Position numbers and translations under genes: made by a program. A model generated the notes under the pieces. It saw only the letters and a list, made by a program, of their open reading frames with translations. It ran no database searches and was not told the origin of the DNA. 64,000 bases of DNA from Sparassis latifolia (Eukaryota; Basidiomycota; Agaricomycetes; Polyporales; Sparassidaceae): assembly GCA_018466975.1 (NCBI GenBank), contig CM031556.1, positions 2,232,001 to 2,296,000 of the forward strand, given 5' to 3'. Positions 10,979-24,847 of the stretch are shown in pieces; the stretch's first letter is position 1; each line of letters begins with the position of its first letter.

Positions 10979-13954
10979 ATGTTGTCAAAGGTCAGACTGC
11001 AACAGAGTGTAAGTGTTCCATACATTCCTGACCATACCCAAACACTTTTCAGAGAAGTCGAGCTGGCTCGGTCTCGGTCGGCAGTCCTCTGTAGCCGGCC
11101 AATGGCGTCCCGTGACTTGTAAATTAGTGGACGAAGAGGATGCATGCACCCTTAACATATACATAGACGTGCGTAAGTTGTTCTTTCGGCTGACTCTGCC
11201 ACTTATCGCCTCAATAGGAGACCATCTTATACAAATCTGTCTATGTCTATCTTTTAAACCATACTGACATCCGACCGATCCACCGCTCGTTGTTCGATAG
11301 AGCTGATTGTATAGGTATATTCTGTGTTACGTACGTCACAGTACTTTGTTTCTTCGTACAACACACCGTAACTTCAATCAGCGGACAGGTATCTAGTACA
11401 GCTTCCTCTGCAGAACCGGTCTATCTGCAATTCCCGGACACGGACGCAATGAAGGTCTGGGTTACCCTCCTCCGCTCTTTCGCTATGCCTGAAGTATACG
11501 GTCGATGGTTGTCTCCGGAGGATGGAGGTCTGTATCGCATGTGGCGACAGATTGAATTGACCTGCTTGCAGGGGCGTAATCTCGGAACCTCAAGACTGCT
11601 TCCCGGGGACCCTGCTAACGCAGAGTCTGATTCCAAACTTGAGGCTGATGCCATTGATATCGACGTTTACTGTGAAATATTTGTCAATGGTTGTCTAGCC
11701 GGCCGCACCACTGTCAAGAAGGGCGTTGGCTCTCCCGATTGGCAGGAGCGGTTCATTATCGCAGACCTTCCTCTGTTCGAGAATCTGGAAATTGTCGTTT
11801 GGAGAGAGAAGAAAATGATGAAACCCACCATTGTCGGTAGTGTCGTAATTGTCCTTGGCAACTTCAGACGTGGTGAACACGTCGAAGGCTGGTTTCCAGT
11901 CTTATCTGGGGGACCCACCACGCGTATACAGGCCGGAGAAATCAGGCTAAGGTTGCGAATCGATGAGTTAGTTTCGTTTTGTCACTCATCACTCTGGTCC
12001 GTTCTGACATTGCCGTAGAGAAATTATCCTTCCGTATGCATCTTATTCTGCGATGCTTGAAGTATGTGCCTTGTTGTTATGGAGCTGTAATTTTTTCATG
12101 AGATCCCTAGACTTTCAACGCTCGAAACTCCTTGGACTGGCTGAGTGATTTTGAATCAAAGCTCAATTTGAAGAACGTCTCGAATCACATCATCTCAATT
12201 TCCATTGCCCAAAATGTTCTCATTGAGAATATAATGGAACTTGCAGATCGAGAAGTCGATGGCACCTTGTCTTGTACGTCTTCGAATATAGATCTCCCTT
12301 AACGTCACCAAATTTACACCTCACATATAGCGCACAATACACTTTTGTATGCATAATTCCACCCTGTTGTGCGGCACAAACTGACATCCAGTAGTCGAGG
12401 AAATACGGTGTTGACCAAGACGATGGAGTCGTTCATGTCCTGGTACGGTGCATCATTTCTTGAGGCCAGTATAGGACCTGCAGTCCGACGGATCTGTGGG
12501 GAGAAGATTACCATTGAAGTTGATCCCGCACGAGGCGGTAAGGGTATGAGGGGTGTGGAGAAGAGCGTCGATGTTCTTGTATATTGGTGTCAAGAATTTT
12601 GGGCCGGAATATACGACGCACGCAGGCAGTGTCCACAGTAAGTTCATGCGCATATCTGTATCGCTCTAACTGCAACATTGTTCTCAGCGAGCTGCGGCGA
12701 CTATTTGAGCACATCCGTCGATTAGTCGAAAAACGATACCGCGTTGCTGACGACAAGAACCGGGATCTCCCGTGGCAGAGTGTTTCGGCATTCTGCTTCT
12801 TGCGATTTATGGTCCCTGCCATACTGCATCCACATCTGTTCGGACTTTGGCCAGGTAGTCTGTCTTATTTGGGTCTGGAATGCCACCTTCTAATCTTCAC
12901 ACGTTAGGTCTTCCTGAAGCTAAAGTGCAACGCAGTCTAACATTAGTCGCTAAGGTGATCCAGAACCTAGCCAATCTGAATGCAGTGAGCCAAAATCGTG
13001 CGTCTGAAGGGTTGCATATATTTGATGGCCTCGTTTCCAGACTGTCCAAAAGGAAGCCTTTATGCGTGGCGTGAAAGATTTCCTAACCGGTAGCCTGCAG
13101 GCCATGGTAGATTACATCGTGGTAGTCTCCACTCCAGAGCCCGGGGACAACCGCTCGACATCATACGCACTCGATGGACACGAGAGGTTGCGTATAATGA
13201 ACGCACTCCGCCAACGTGGTGCGGCTGTACCCGTACTCTACCGAGAGGCGATCCCTCTTCTGCCTCACCTCTTGGACATACCTAAACATCTAGCGGCTGT
13301 CACGTCTCAGGTGGTCCGATATACCAAAGTCCACAGTGTTGGTGCTGCAATGGCATCCAATACAGAGGACGGATGTTTCGACGAGTTCCGTTCGAAATGT
13401 GTTGCAGTGGAAGAACAAGCCCTTCATCGCGTCAGCCAAATGGCTACCGAAGCTAGGCACCAAAGTTCGGGCCAACATGACGACCGAATCCTAACTCAAC
13501 GAAGCGTCATCGTGTCTACGTCGTCTGGACATGACCAAGAAAGCAAAGCTTCCTTGCCATCGAACAAATCTCAAAGATGGAAGCCGACTCGCCCGTCAAC
13601 AGCATCATCCATGGCCAATAACGTGGATATCTCTGATTCTCTTGGTGTATCCGGACGTCAAAGCCCAAGCGCTGGACCAGAAGGCTCAACAATCTGACCA
13701 CAGCCTTCATTTCCTCAAACAGACCAGGCTTCCAGTGCTTCCAGGCCACTACACCTCTGGATGACAACACCACAGCACGCGTGTCACGCAGACCAAGAGA
13801 TCCATCGGCTCGACACGCTCGATCTAGTTCTATTGATTCTGCTCTCGTTGGCAAGACTTTATCGGTTGTATCCGGTGGTGATACACCTCCGGACATGTCG
13901 GATGATACGGGGAAGAGGCACAAAGGCATACTTGGGGATATCCTAGCCCGATGA
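10979..13954 (+). CDS. Ras GTPase-activating protein with PH, C2 and RasGAP domains
   Basis: Known role: RasGAPs switch off Ras by supplying an arginine finger to its active site; PH and C2 domains bring them to membranes. Seen: a PH-like region (SSWLGLGRQSSVAGQWRPVT to DTDAMKVWVTLLRSFAMPEV); a C2 region (QIELTCLQGRNLG to IVGSVVIVLGNFRRGEHVEGW); then the GAP domain. The arginine finger is LFRGNTVLTKTME, formed when the intron ending ccagtag near 12398 is removed. The GAP core continues with LPWQSVSAFCFLRFMVPAIL and LPEAKVQRSLTLVAKVIQNLANLN, matching the conserved FLRFxxPAI and K..Q.iAN blocks. A low-complexity Ser-rich tail follows. A 41-nt intron (13623-13663) restores the frame of the last exon, which ends GILGDILAR. 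I chose the start at 10979 because it splices cleanly into the PH exon; earlier exons from about 10549 are possible. Convergent with the AP-2 alpha gene, 110 bp apart. Confidence 0.87.
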
Positions 13955-14064
13955 TAGCGAAAGTGTGTGGCTCTGTAGTCCAGGTTTTACGGTTTGCGTT
14001 AGTATCGATACACGTACATGGTATATCCGTAGATCGTAGTAATGAAACAAGGTGGCCTAACACT

Positions 14065-17000
14065 TCACGTATGAGTTTCTCCATTGAGCATCTTCTGAAG
14101 TAGCCTCTGTACTTCTGCCGCAACGACCTCAGAAGTACTCCGCACTGTGATTCGACAAAGCTAGACGTTACACTGAAGTTATATGATGAATGACAAAGGG
14201 GATCCGCACAGCGCACCTTTGCTTCACGATTAGGTTCCAATCTCAGCAAACAGCCGACCTTGCCATCGACCGACATGTGGAGGATTCCAGCGCCCACAAG
14301 GTTACTTGGGTTTGGATCGACGCCATCCAGCACATTAAAGGAAAACCCCAATACAACCTGTCGCTGCCTTGCTAGGTCAACATGACCGGAGTCGTCCAGC
14401 GTGATGGGGAATATACTTTGCGACTCGCGCGGTGGACCTCCTATCAGTTTCCACCGCTCGAAGAAATCAACCTGTCCGAGCTTGACATGTTCAACGAACT
14501 TTGTCATAATAATCGGCAGTCGCACGGCAATCGCTTGGTGTGCTCCTGCGAGAAATGAGACCGTCAAAACAGGCGGACTGGTGAAGGGTTTCTTGCACTC
14601 TACATGCAGCAGCTGCTGGGTCTGTGTGCGAGGAGCTATCGTGCTTGGGGCAATTTTCGCGAAAGTTACCGAGAGCGCGTCAGTTTGCTCCATGTGAAGA
14701 GTGGCGGTGAACGATGTCAAAGGGGCAGAGATCTTATTGCCTATGTAAACAGCGAGCTGACCAAGGTGGCCATGATACCTCGACTTGATACCGATCTGTA
14801 TCTGGACGTCCTCGTAGAGCACACCTTCTGCGGTGTACAGGAGCTTGTCAAACCATCGCTCTATGTTTGGACCTGCAGTTAGACGGGGGATTCCTTTCTC
14901 GGCCAGAGCAGCAGCTACATCCGGCACGTTCGCGGAGGATGCGGACAAATCGAGACCGATAAGGGAGTCCGTGATATCTTCGGGAGACTCAACCACCATG
15001 GCTCTGTTCCCGTTCGTCTCCATCGTCGGTTTTCGGGACATCCTCCTTGAAAGCTGCCGTTCGAGGGTGGAATCCTTTCCACCGTGGGCTCCTGTATCGC
15101 CATGCTTGCGATTTAACCGACCTAGGAGCGCACTCTCCCGTGGAGGGAAGGGAGGAATCTCCTCGCACACGTTTTGAAGGAGCTCATCGTCATCTGAACG
15201 CGATGCAAGCGCATAAAATTCGCAGGCGCGCTGTTGAAGATCGACATCCAGAACATGTCGATAGCGCTCAAAAACATTGAGTAGCTGAGGCTTTATCTCG
15301 GGGAAGACGTTGACCCATTTGATGTATGTCGACAAGAGAAGAGCCCGCGTGGGTGCTGCGCAAAACTGAGACTTTGAATGGAGAACTTGGAATTGCTCAG
15401 CAGGACTATATCCGGGCTCGTTGGCGATAAGATGACCATACTCTCCGAGAATGTAACCTGGTGGAGTAATGAGAATCCTCAGCTGCCGACAGGGCCCGTT
15501 CAGGAACACCTACCGCCCACTTTCACCAAACTCTCATGCGACGAAGGGGACTTCAAATATTCAAATACCACCTTTGCTGCATATGCCTGCAGATCGTCGG
15601 TATTGGTAACGATTTGCACAACCCGGTACCAGACCTCTTCTCCAACGTGGTCGCCAGCAGCGCTGAGAAGCTCCAGTATGGTGTCGACGTACCACTTGTA
15701 AGTACTCGCGTATTTCTCCGTGAGAATGGCGATCTTGAGCACCATTTCTTCACGCAGACCATAGTCAGCGACTTTCAGGTATCGCAGAAGTTCCCCGACG
15801 ATGAGTTCCGAATTATCCGTGTCGCACATACTGTAGAGTAAGTCGAGGGCCCGGCGGCGCACAGAGATATCTTTGTCACGAAGAGACAGGATTATAGTGC
15901 CCTGATGCTTCTTGATCGCGTCGAGATTGTCCGTGTGCGCTGCCAGAAGAGCCATCGTATCTAGTCCAAGGTAGCGCACGTTGGTTTCCTTCGAACTAAT
16001 GAACCGCGCAAGAAGTACGGCGGCTGTGCTGACTAGCGGGGAGTTAGTGTCCAGATGGATGGCAAGGCTGATCGCTTCAAATAACACGGCATGCTGCGCG
16101 TTGTTGTGCTGCACGTTTCGAGAAGGTTCAGCACAGTTGTTCATAACTGTCTGAAGAACTTCATGCATGATTGATCGTAGCGTGGGATCCTCTTAATCAA
16201 TGCAATTCGTCAATGGACAATACCAAGGACAGGAGTAGTGATATTTTGACCTGTAGGGGGGTAATACTGCAGTAATCTGAGCAGCTTGACTTGCAGCCAT
16301 GGCGAGGGGACTTTGTAGTACGCGTACGTAGCTGAGTATTCGTGTTCTACAACCAACTGAGAGCGCGTGAGACAGAAGCCTAAATATGGTTGCATTATTA
16401 ACTTACGCGGTTCAGCCTGTCAACTGCTTTCTGATAGCACACTGCAAAAGCGTCGAGATGATCTTGTGCTAAGGCCATGACTAAACTGGTCACACATATG
16501 ACCACACCCTGGTTGCTACATGTGAACGACGCCAGCCACACGTGTTTGACAACGGCGCTCACCAAGTCAACATCATCCATCAGAGCTACAATGCGCAGAG
16601 CCCATTCAGCGGCAGGAATGACATCTGGATGTTTCCGGTACAATCTCAGCAAAGTCAACGCGGCTTTTTTTCTGACAAAATTCGGCGAAGTTCTGTCATC
16701 TGAATTGAGCCAATCAATCAGATCACTGTCGGGAGAACACATACGGTGATATCAGAAGGCGATGAACATCCTCCGCCAGAGCCTCCGCCATCTCGGTTCC
16801 GCCAACGTTCGCAATGGCATGAAGAGCGAGACAATTACTGATTTCATTGTTCTCGTTGAGATCTTTACGTATTGAGTTGACTACCAGTCGCAGGAAGTCG
16901 GAATTCTCGTGCATGAGGAGGGTCACTGCCAAATAACCCTAGCTCCAATAATGATGAGTAGCACAAACACTGCGGGCAAAGAACCTGCTCACTATTTGCT

Positions 17001-17417
17001 TTTCGCTGTACTTTGAACTGGAGATGAGGTTGACAGCCTCCATGTGACCTACATCGACTTTGTATCCGAGAATATATGTGAATATGACTTTGGCAACATA
17101 TCTGTAGGACACCAGTCAGTAGATGCAGTAGTAAGAGATGAGGAGACATACTAACTTCTTCTTCTGATACCCGTCCAGGTTACCGTCTACGAGGGTGTGC
17201 AATGAGTATAACACAGGACGTAGGTGATGGCTCCAGAATACCTTTAAACCTCTTCCTGATATTAGCCATCTCCTTGTTGATCCTCTTCTCCTCCAGTTCG
17301 CGGACTCTTGCACCCCGAATGTCCGCGATGAACTGTTCACAGCCGATGAGAACTCGGACGAACAAGTTCCTTGAACGTAGTACTTGCCTGGGTAAGACCC
17401 CGCATATTGGACGCCAT
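14065..17417 (-). CDS. APL3: AP-2 complex subunit alpha (alpha-adaptin)
   Basis: Known role: large subunit of the clathrin adaptor AP-2 at the plasma membrane, binding phosphoinositides, cargo and accessory proteins in endocytosis. Seen: [10 protein letters not shown] in exon 1, an intron, then [20 protein letters not shown] and [13 protein letters not shown], the alpha-type N-terminus rather than gamma. The adaptin HEAT-repeat trunk follows ([56 protein letters not shown]). After a Ser/Arg-rich hinge the appendage begins near [20 protein letters not shown] and continues to the last exon, [18 protein letters not shown]. About ten introns. A TATAAAAG box at 17601-17610 lies upstream; an ATG at 17583 (MSDGEYER) could be a leader exon, but the alpha-adaptin start at 17417 matches the family best. 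No breaks seen. Confidence 0.93.
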
Positions 17418-17600
17418 TGTCGCGTGTCCCGAGGCAATAATCGTACACGCAGTACAGATCTGGAGCAAGGGCGCGTAGCTGTCCGCACGAGGTTGTGCAG
17501 CAACTGGCAGAACAAAGGCCACCTAGATTAAGTCGCTTCTCCGTCGAGGTGTCTGTCATTCGCTCATACTCACCGTCACTCATAATAGTCACGTGCCGTC

Positions 17601-17610
17601 CCTTTTATAG
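17601..17610 (-). promoter_or_regulatory. TATA box upstream of the AP-2 alpha gene
   Basis: On the minus strand the sequence reads CTATAAAAGG, a full TATA-box match, about 190 bases before the chosen start codon. This implies a leader of roughly 150 bases, possibly with an intron. Confidence 0.5.
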
Positions 17611-18382
17611 GATCAGGAACTTCAAAAATCACTTCGTACTTTGTGCGTGAGACCAATCCTGCTGCAGGTAGTTTTTCAAAGTTCCTACTGGTTTTCTAAT
17701 CAAGACGATCTGCGGAATGCCTCACCCACAACTCTACTGTACCTTCCCGTCGTTTTTACAGTTTGCAGGTTGTTGACCGTATTCATCCTTGTGTCGTTGC
17801 CGCTCTTTGATCCAGGCCTGGGGAGTGCCTGGCCGTCCATCCATCCATACTGCTGAAGAAGCCTCTTGTCCCACGAGTACATTATGATGCTGAATCTCGG
17901 GCATTTGTCTGAATTTTCTCGGACTGAAGGACACTACAGCACGTTCACTCCGGACTGCAGGTGATCTTGTCACCATTGCAAAATTATTGCTATGCACGAC
18001 GACTTCTTTGATCAGCATGCAATTCGCCCCTTGTCGAAGAAGAGTCGTCGATATATTCGGCTATTCGGCCGGGTGAACGTTTGCGGAAGTTGGCCACAAA
18101 GACTCACGGCGAGCATATCTCCCTCGCTCTCATGTGACAACGGAAGGGACTTTCACACAATTTTGACTATACAGTCCTCCATTTGAAGGCTTGAGAATGG
18201 CGTGCTTTGTTTTCCGACCCCGGGAGAATTGCGCATGCCGCGTGTGCGTAGCGGGTCTTATGGTTGAGGCCAAACGTTGGCCTTTCTTCATTTGAATAGA
18301 ATGCAACAGTATAAAGTCTCGAGGAGACAGCAATCCCTCCTCAGCCGCCAGTCGTTCACCTCTTGCGATTTGAGCTCTCAAA
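17611..18382. other. Intergenic region with TATA box for the GH12 gene
   Basis: No gene is supported here. A TATAAAG motif at 18310-18316, 67 bases before the GH12 start, is a likely core promoter element for that gene. The rest is unremarkable. Confidence 0.45.
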
Positions 18383-19550
18383 ATGTTCCTTTCCCTCGCC
18401 TTCGTTTCTGGACTCATCGCCCTCGTAAAGGGTCAAACGACCATCACTGCTCAGTACGCCTGTGTGACCTCTGGTAACTACGAGTTGTGCAACAACCAGT
18501 GGGGTATCGGTGGGCGTCTCACTGTGCGCTCTTTCAAGCGTGGGCTCTGACATGTTGCCCCGCAGACGACGGTACGGGTTCCCAGAACGCAACGCTCATC
18601 AGTACCTCTGGAAACGACATCTCCTGGTCCACCACATGGACTTGGGCGGACAACGAGAATGACGTCAAGACCTGTGCGTATATTTTACTGGTCTATGAGC
18701 TTTTGTTTGACCCATCCTGCCGTCTAAGACACCAATGTCGAATCTACTACCGCTAAAGGCATGCTAGTAAGCATGTCGCTCAAGAATTTCGATCCGTATT
18801 GATCTGTCTTTTTCAATCTTAGCTCAGCGCCATTACCTCCGCTCCCACCTCCTGGGACTGGGAGTACGTCACGGAATCCTCAGGAATTCGCGCGGATGTG
18901 TCGTAAGTTATCGACAGCCGAGAAAAAAGGCATTCTGATACTTCTGTCTAGCTATGACATCTGGTTCGGTACTACTGCTGATGGTGCTCAGGCTTCTTCG
19001 GACTCCTCTTATGAGATGTGAGAAAGAGCGAAGTTTGACGCGAATTTCTCTAAACATTTATTTTTACAGCATGATCTGGCTTTCCGGCTTGGGCGGGTAA
19101 GTAGTCTCACAGGTTATCTCGGGACGTGCTTGAACATAGTATCTAGAATTCAACCCGTCGGTTCTGAGAACCAGACTGATGTTTCTCTCGCGGGCTACAG
19201 CTGGGACATCTGGAGCGGCCCCAACTCCAACTGGGAGACGATTTCCTTCGTCAGCCAGGATGGAAACATCAACGACTTCAGCGAGGATCTGAACACATTT
19301 TTCAGTAAGCACCTCGAGCATGGAATGTTCGTCACCCAAACATTTGCTGATTATTCGGTGATATCCAGCGTACCTCATTGACAACTACGGTGTCTCGTCC
19401 TCTCTTGTGCGTATCGTCTGTCACTTCCCCCGCAAGTAGTTCTGACAGATGAACGAACAGTACCTCCAAGGTATCGAGACGGGCACTGAGCCCTTCACTG
19501 GCTCTGCTGAGCTCCTGACCAACAGCTACAGTGTCACCGTCAACACGTAA
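18383..19550 (+). CDS. Secreted glycoside hydrolase family 12 endoglucanase/xyloglucanase
   Basis: Known role: GH12 enzymes cleave beta-1,4-glucan or xyloglucan with retention, using two glutamates. Seen: a signal peptide, MFLSLAFVSGLIALVKG, before the mature start QTTITAQYACVTSGNYELCN, which is the usual GH12 opening. Then SGNDISWSTTWTWADNE, SAPTSWDWEY, SYDIWFGTTADG, the nucleophile strand YEIMIWLSGLGG, SWDIWSGPNSNWETISFVSQ, and the acid/base glutamate in GTEPFTGSAELLT. The end is SYSVTVNT followed by TAA. Six or seven short introns are present, many with clear donors (gtgggc, gtgcgt, gtaagt). The length of about 240 residues is normal for a single-domain GH12 without a carbohydrate-binding module. 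It suggests a plant-biomass degrading lifestyle. Confidence 0.92.
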
Positions 19551-20113
19551 GGGGACCTTGTTGGCTTCCAACAGGAGGACAGATCGGTCGGATAAGTCGT
19601 TTCGCTCAGCTACTTGCTTCGTGTATAGTTCGGATATATCGAGTCGGCATGTTGTGATGTATGTATGTACAGTGGTGAGGTGTATGCAGTGGACTTTCGG
19701 TGTGAGTTTGATCGAATTTCCTTCTCCGCACGAACTCCAGGTTCAAGAGATGCTCGCTGAGACGTATACTGGTCATTCGTCAGTGCAGAATGCAGCTGCA
19801 GGACAAGATCATAAATTGTGAGTTATAGAACAATCCCAGATCCTCATACTTATTTCACATTATATTATAACGCCTGTTCGTGAGGATATCCGGAGGCATG
19901 CATGCCTAGGCATTTTGCGAATCGCCACATTATGCTTCTATAGCCTGTGAATGAGTCAGTTGGCAGTGAGTAACTCTGCTCGGCATTCTGAATTGGGACA
20001 CGAGGAGTGCTCCGTAGTGAGCGATGGGGAATATGATTATAAGCGCATACGACAGTCTACATGAAATAAAATACAACTGAAGTACCGAGGCCTTCACGGC
20101 CGACAGGCAAGGC
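19551..20113. other. Intergenic region
   Basis: No gene is supported between the GH12 stop and the helicase stop. The region is moderately AT-rich and should contain the 3' ends of both convergent transcripts. Confidence 0.5.
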
Positions 20114-23100
20114 TCAGTATCGCCGAGACAATTGACTGGGAGTGCTCGGTCGCGTATTATACGAAGATGTCATGTTATACGGCGTCGAGTACCCGGACCT
20201 GGAGCCACTGAAAGGAGGTAGTCGACCTGACACGGAAGAGGGGGAGTCCATGGGAGTCGCAGGTCGTGAGTTGTGTCGTGATTGAGTGGCTATGCGGTAA
20301 TCGTTGTAGCGGTCTAGGACGCGCACTATGTCGCGCGTCATCAGATCAAGTTCCTTGATCTCGACGTCCGACAACGGTAAAACCTTGTCATTGTCATCCT
20401 CGTCACCCGATTCATCCTCGTGATTGTCACTGCGTTCGGGGAGAGCGCGCCTGCCCTGCTGAGTCTTTCCAGCAACGATCCCCTCGAACACGCGCAGCAT
20501 GCATGACTCCATGAGTGTCTTGAGGCGTTCGACGTCGTCCAAAGCGTCCTGTCGGCCGATAACAGGAAGCCAACCGTCACATTCTAACCCCCGTGCAACC
20601 ACTTCAATATCATACGCCCCAAATAGGATGTATGTAAGTGGATCCAATCGGGTAGTTGTCACAAGGAACTTCTGAGGATTTGAGGAACCAGTGGACATGT
20701 TCTGGCGCTTCTCTGCGTAGGCAATAATTTGCTTTTCGGTGACCGCAGTATTTCCATCTTGCTCGAGTGTCTCTCTTTTGCGATGATTGACACTCGAAGG
20801 ATGTATGAAGACCGACTGAGAATAATCTTGAGTTATACACGGTGACAGTTCAACCAAGCAGTGAAGCTCACCTTGTCTACAGCAGTCCGGTACACCCTTT
20901 CCGAGGTTCGGATGGCATACTTGGGCTGCGATGCAATTGCAATTAAAGCAGCGAGTAAAGGCATAGAATCTGCATTTCGGTCAAGCTCGTCTGGAACCAC
21001 ATAAGACTGGCCTTTGAAGGACCCGTGCGGACGTGACATCACACTTCCTCCAGCTGAGACGGTGATAACGCCTGCCTGGTGCACGGATTGAAGGAGCTGC
21101 TCTTTAATCTTCTGTATCATGAGCAGAGTCGGCTTCGCCAAGAAGTTATCCATGCAGAATCTGTTCGCAGATATGTAATGACCCCGTTTCTGGAGGTCCC
21201 ACCATGCATTAAAAGCACGTAAGACAGTTAAGGCATCCGAGCGGAATTCTTCGGGGCTCCAAGAGTTCTTCTTCGCAGCTGCCTCAGCCTTGAGATGGAA
21301 AGGGGATACGAAAGGGTCCCGATTGGTCAAGATGGCCGCTAAAGTCAAAGCTTGGTCTAGACAACGGAAGAAGCACCCGTACAATACAAGCCGGCCCATC
21401 TGCACGTCTACTGGAAGTTGAAGCAGCACACGGCCCAAAGATGTGAGATTGTTGTGTGAGTCCAAAGCACCAACCATCTGCAATGACTTGACCGCCGCTT
21501 CAACTCGCTCTGGGGCAGGTGGTTCAATAGTTTCTGCTAGGACCTCCTCGACCGTCATACCCGGGAAATTGAGAGCTTTGATATGCATGACGACGTTACT
21601 CAGATCGACCCGCTTCATCTCCACTGTCTGATGCGGATGCAGTTCATCGGCAAACTTGCGGGTAAGTATTCCATAGTACTCTCCTGGTCGATGACGTCCA
21701 GCACGGCCAGCTCGCTGATTAAGATTGGAGGAGCCAACCCACGCAGACACCAAGGACGAGATATGCCGCTCGGGATCATAACGCTGTTCCTTGATCTTCG
21801 CACTATCCACCACATAAACGACATCTGGGATTGTCACAGATGTTTCCGCAATATTGGTCGCAAGAATAATGCGCCGAACACCATCCGGAGGTGGATCGAA
21901 GATGACTTGTTGCTCGGCGATCGGGATGCTCGAGTGCAACAAGTGAATGTTGAACTTCGACCTTTCGTTGAAGTTGATGCCGTAGAGCGATCGACTGTCC
22001 AGCAGGCATTTCTGGACGTTCGAGATATCGTCCCATCCAGGTAGGAACACCAACACATGTCCGTCGGTCGAGTTGTGGATTACATGGGCGACCGTCAAAG
22101 CAAGTAGCGGTGTGGGCAATTCAAGATCATCATCCTGAGCACCGTCTGCAGACAGACTTGTTGCGTCAGGAAGACTATGTCTCAGGTTTCTCTGGCCGGG
22201 AACCTGAGGCGCGGCTGGACCCATCTGATGAGCAAGGTATTTCTGCACCGACTCTTCCTGGAATACCCAAGAATTCGACGGGTTACTGGCCAACTGAGGG
22301 ACGAAGTCGTCCAAGAAATTCTTCTGTACAGGGAACGCGCGACCGGGGACTTCGGTGACACTTGCAGGTGCACCAGTCTTGTCTGGGAAATACTCCTGGA
22401 AGAGTGTGGGATTGATGGTAGCGCTCATCAACACGACCTTCAATGGTTTGTTCCTCGCTTTGCGGTCAGCCAGAAGGCGCTTCAGCACGACTAGAAGCAG
22501 ATCCGTATCAATGTCACGCTCGTGGACTTCGTCCACGACGACATGCGTGACATCGTCTAGATCCCGACCGACTGTCGAGTCGCCGAGCATGAAGGATTGC
22601 ATCCGCTTCAGGAAGATTCCAGTCGTACAGAAGGTGATCGACCCATATTCGTCCGGTAGATTGGCTTCAAATCGGACCTGGTAGCCAACCGTAGAGCCTC
22701 TGCCGGCGTTCTCCCCTCGCTCCTTCGCTACACGCTCTGCTACACTGATAGCGGCTATCCGTCGAGGCTGTGTGCACACGATGTTGCACTTTGCGCCTTC
22801 ACCTTTCGCAATCCACTCGTCGAGAATAAGCTGCGGAATCTGAGTCGTCTTCCCCGATCCCGTGGCTGCCATACAGATAGTCACGTCATGTGTCCGGACG
22901 TGCTCCAGCAGGTCCTCGGCTTTAGTGTACACAGGCAAAGCAGCACGGGTGATTCGCATATGTTCCAACTTGGGATCATTCAAGTACTTCCTTTTCTGTT
23001 CCCGCAGCCGTTCTGACTTGTCCTCCAAATACGTCGTAGGGACCGGTCGACGATATAACAGCGGTAGTGGGGCAGCGGCCTGAAAAGAGGCCGCATCAGG

Positions 23101-24417
23101 CGCATCGTCGCCCATTTTGTGCGAACCGATTTTTGGTCGGTTTTTGTAGAGCGAACTCGCCTTTATGTCTTGGCATAGATCGTGTATCTGGTCCTCGAGG
23201 GCATCGTCAATCTGAAATAGCACCCTCGGTGCCATGCCAATGTCCTTGCCGGTCTTGGCATCCTCCACAAACTGCTTCCACACGGCAGGATCGCACTCCT
23301 CGAGATACTGCGTCACATCCACGTAGCAAGTAGTCATTGCAGTTTTTTTGGTGGTGCCTTTCCCGAAGCCAATACGGCGTCCACCAACAGTCATGTCTGC
23401 CTGCCAGGTCGTGGTACCACTGCGCGAACCCCGCGCATTGATTGGTACATAGGTTATGTCCGGCCTTCCAAAACCAAATCTGCGACAGTAATAGTCCATG
23501 AATTGGCGCGCGCGTTCGTATTCAACCACAGCACCGTCTGATAGTGTGATTTTGGATGGAGACAACGTCTCCTCGGCCTTTGGCTTTTTGTACGATTTTT
23601 CGAACTGCACGAACAGTATTACGTATGTCATTCGAAATGTCTGCGAACGCGACGTACCACTCCCTTTGCATCTAATTGGTACAAAGCAGATAGTGCTGCC
23701 AGTCTCTCAGCCTCTTTCTTGTTTGCATCATCACCGTAGGCGGTGATGTCAAGACCTTCGTCCTCTATGCGTACTGCCGCCCTGTCAAACGTTCGTAACA
23801 TGGCGTTATACAACGGTAAAATGAGATGAGAAAAAAACAAAAGCGCACCTCCAGATGCTCTGGCCAAGTGAACTCGTTCCTTCCTCAAAGGTAATATTAA
23901 GCGATTTGTGCAAATGATCCTTCAAGAAGTTGTTCAAGGGCGACTTTGGCTGATCATCGCCCCATTTCAATGGTCTAGTTTTGAACGCTTGGGTGATATA
24001 GGCCATGTTGTGAACGGGTCCAGGAATGACTGTCCGTGATGCATTACCAGACCTTGCGAGGCGGCCCTTGGGCTTGTTTGATTTTCGATTTGAGGGGGAG
24101 GGACCCGGTGGGTGCAGTCTAGACAACAATGACGATGGATCACCAGGATGGCGCGCATGGGGGTGATTGGAATGAGACATGGCGGAGGAAGAGGACGTTG
24201 GCTCCGACACAGAATGTACCCCTTCTACTTTGGGTACCTTGACAGGTCGTGACCCACCGTTATCGGCTGAAAATGATTTGGAGGGGTAAGGGTGTTGAGA
24301 AGATGATGTCGATGCTAATGCGTGCGCAGACTGGGCGTACGGTCGCTTGAGACTGGGACGAGAAGACGTGCCAGCTGCAGAACCTAGAGACAAGCTTTTT
24401 GTCGGGTCCAATTGCAT
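20114..24417 (-). CDS. DExH-box RNA helicase with N-terminal double-stranded RNA-binding domains
   Basis: Known role: DEAH/RHA helicases unwind RNA or RNA-protein complexes using ATP. Seen: a Ser/Pro-rich N-terminus; one dsRBD-like region (KSPLNNFLKDHLHKSLNITF to NKKEAERLAALSALYQL); a second (ARQFMDYYCRRFGFGRPDI to GKGTTKKTAMTTCYVDVTQY). The helicase core lies in one exon of about 930 codons: motif I GSGKTTQIPQ, Ia TQPRRIAA, II DEVHERD, III SATIN, V ATNIAETSVTIPD and VI QRAGRAGR, followed by HA2 and OB-fold regions. A C-terminal exon after one intron ends in a Ser/Pro/Thr-rich low-complexity stretch. The two dsRBDs suggest the DHX9/MLE side of the family, but motif II is DEVH rather than DEIH and there is no RGG tail. 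The start MQLDPTKSLSL at 24417 is preferred; in-frame upstream ATGs exist. Confidence 0.9.
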
Positions 24418-24847
24418 GAGGAGTCGCCGCCTTTGCCGTAAAACGAAAGCAAAGCGCATAGGGAATGAATGACACTCGAACTGACAAAAGTTCAGCATAG
24501 ACCGTCACCGATTCCGGCTCACGTTCGAGACTGACCAAGCTCCCCACCGCTTCTAAATGATTCGCACGTCCACTCTGAACCTGATGGGCCAAAAAGATGG
24601 TGTCGGCGTTCCCCCAGAACCAGTCAAATCGCTATACGAGCAAGAACAACTACAAAAAGCGAGTCTTACGCGAGTAACAGTGACGGCGACCACCAGGTGA
24701 GAAGCGCCGATGCTTCGGCGTCCTAACCCTAACCCCGACTGACAATAATGCCGAAAATACATGGTATAACAGATGTAAAATACAACATACACATCGAAAG
24801 CGTAGAACTTAGAAGTAATAATAATGCATGCGGTGCAAGTACAATCA

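Noticed and set aside
13062..13697. End of the RasGAP protein at the stop at 13697
   Set aside because: A 41-nt intron with a ctgat branch point (13623-13663) joins a Ser-rich last exon ending at 13954, which has coding-like text throughout.
24722..24735. Telomere-like CCTAACCCTAACCC
   Set aside because: Only about two units; too short to call an interstitial telomere.
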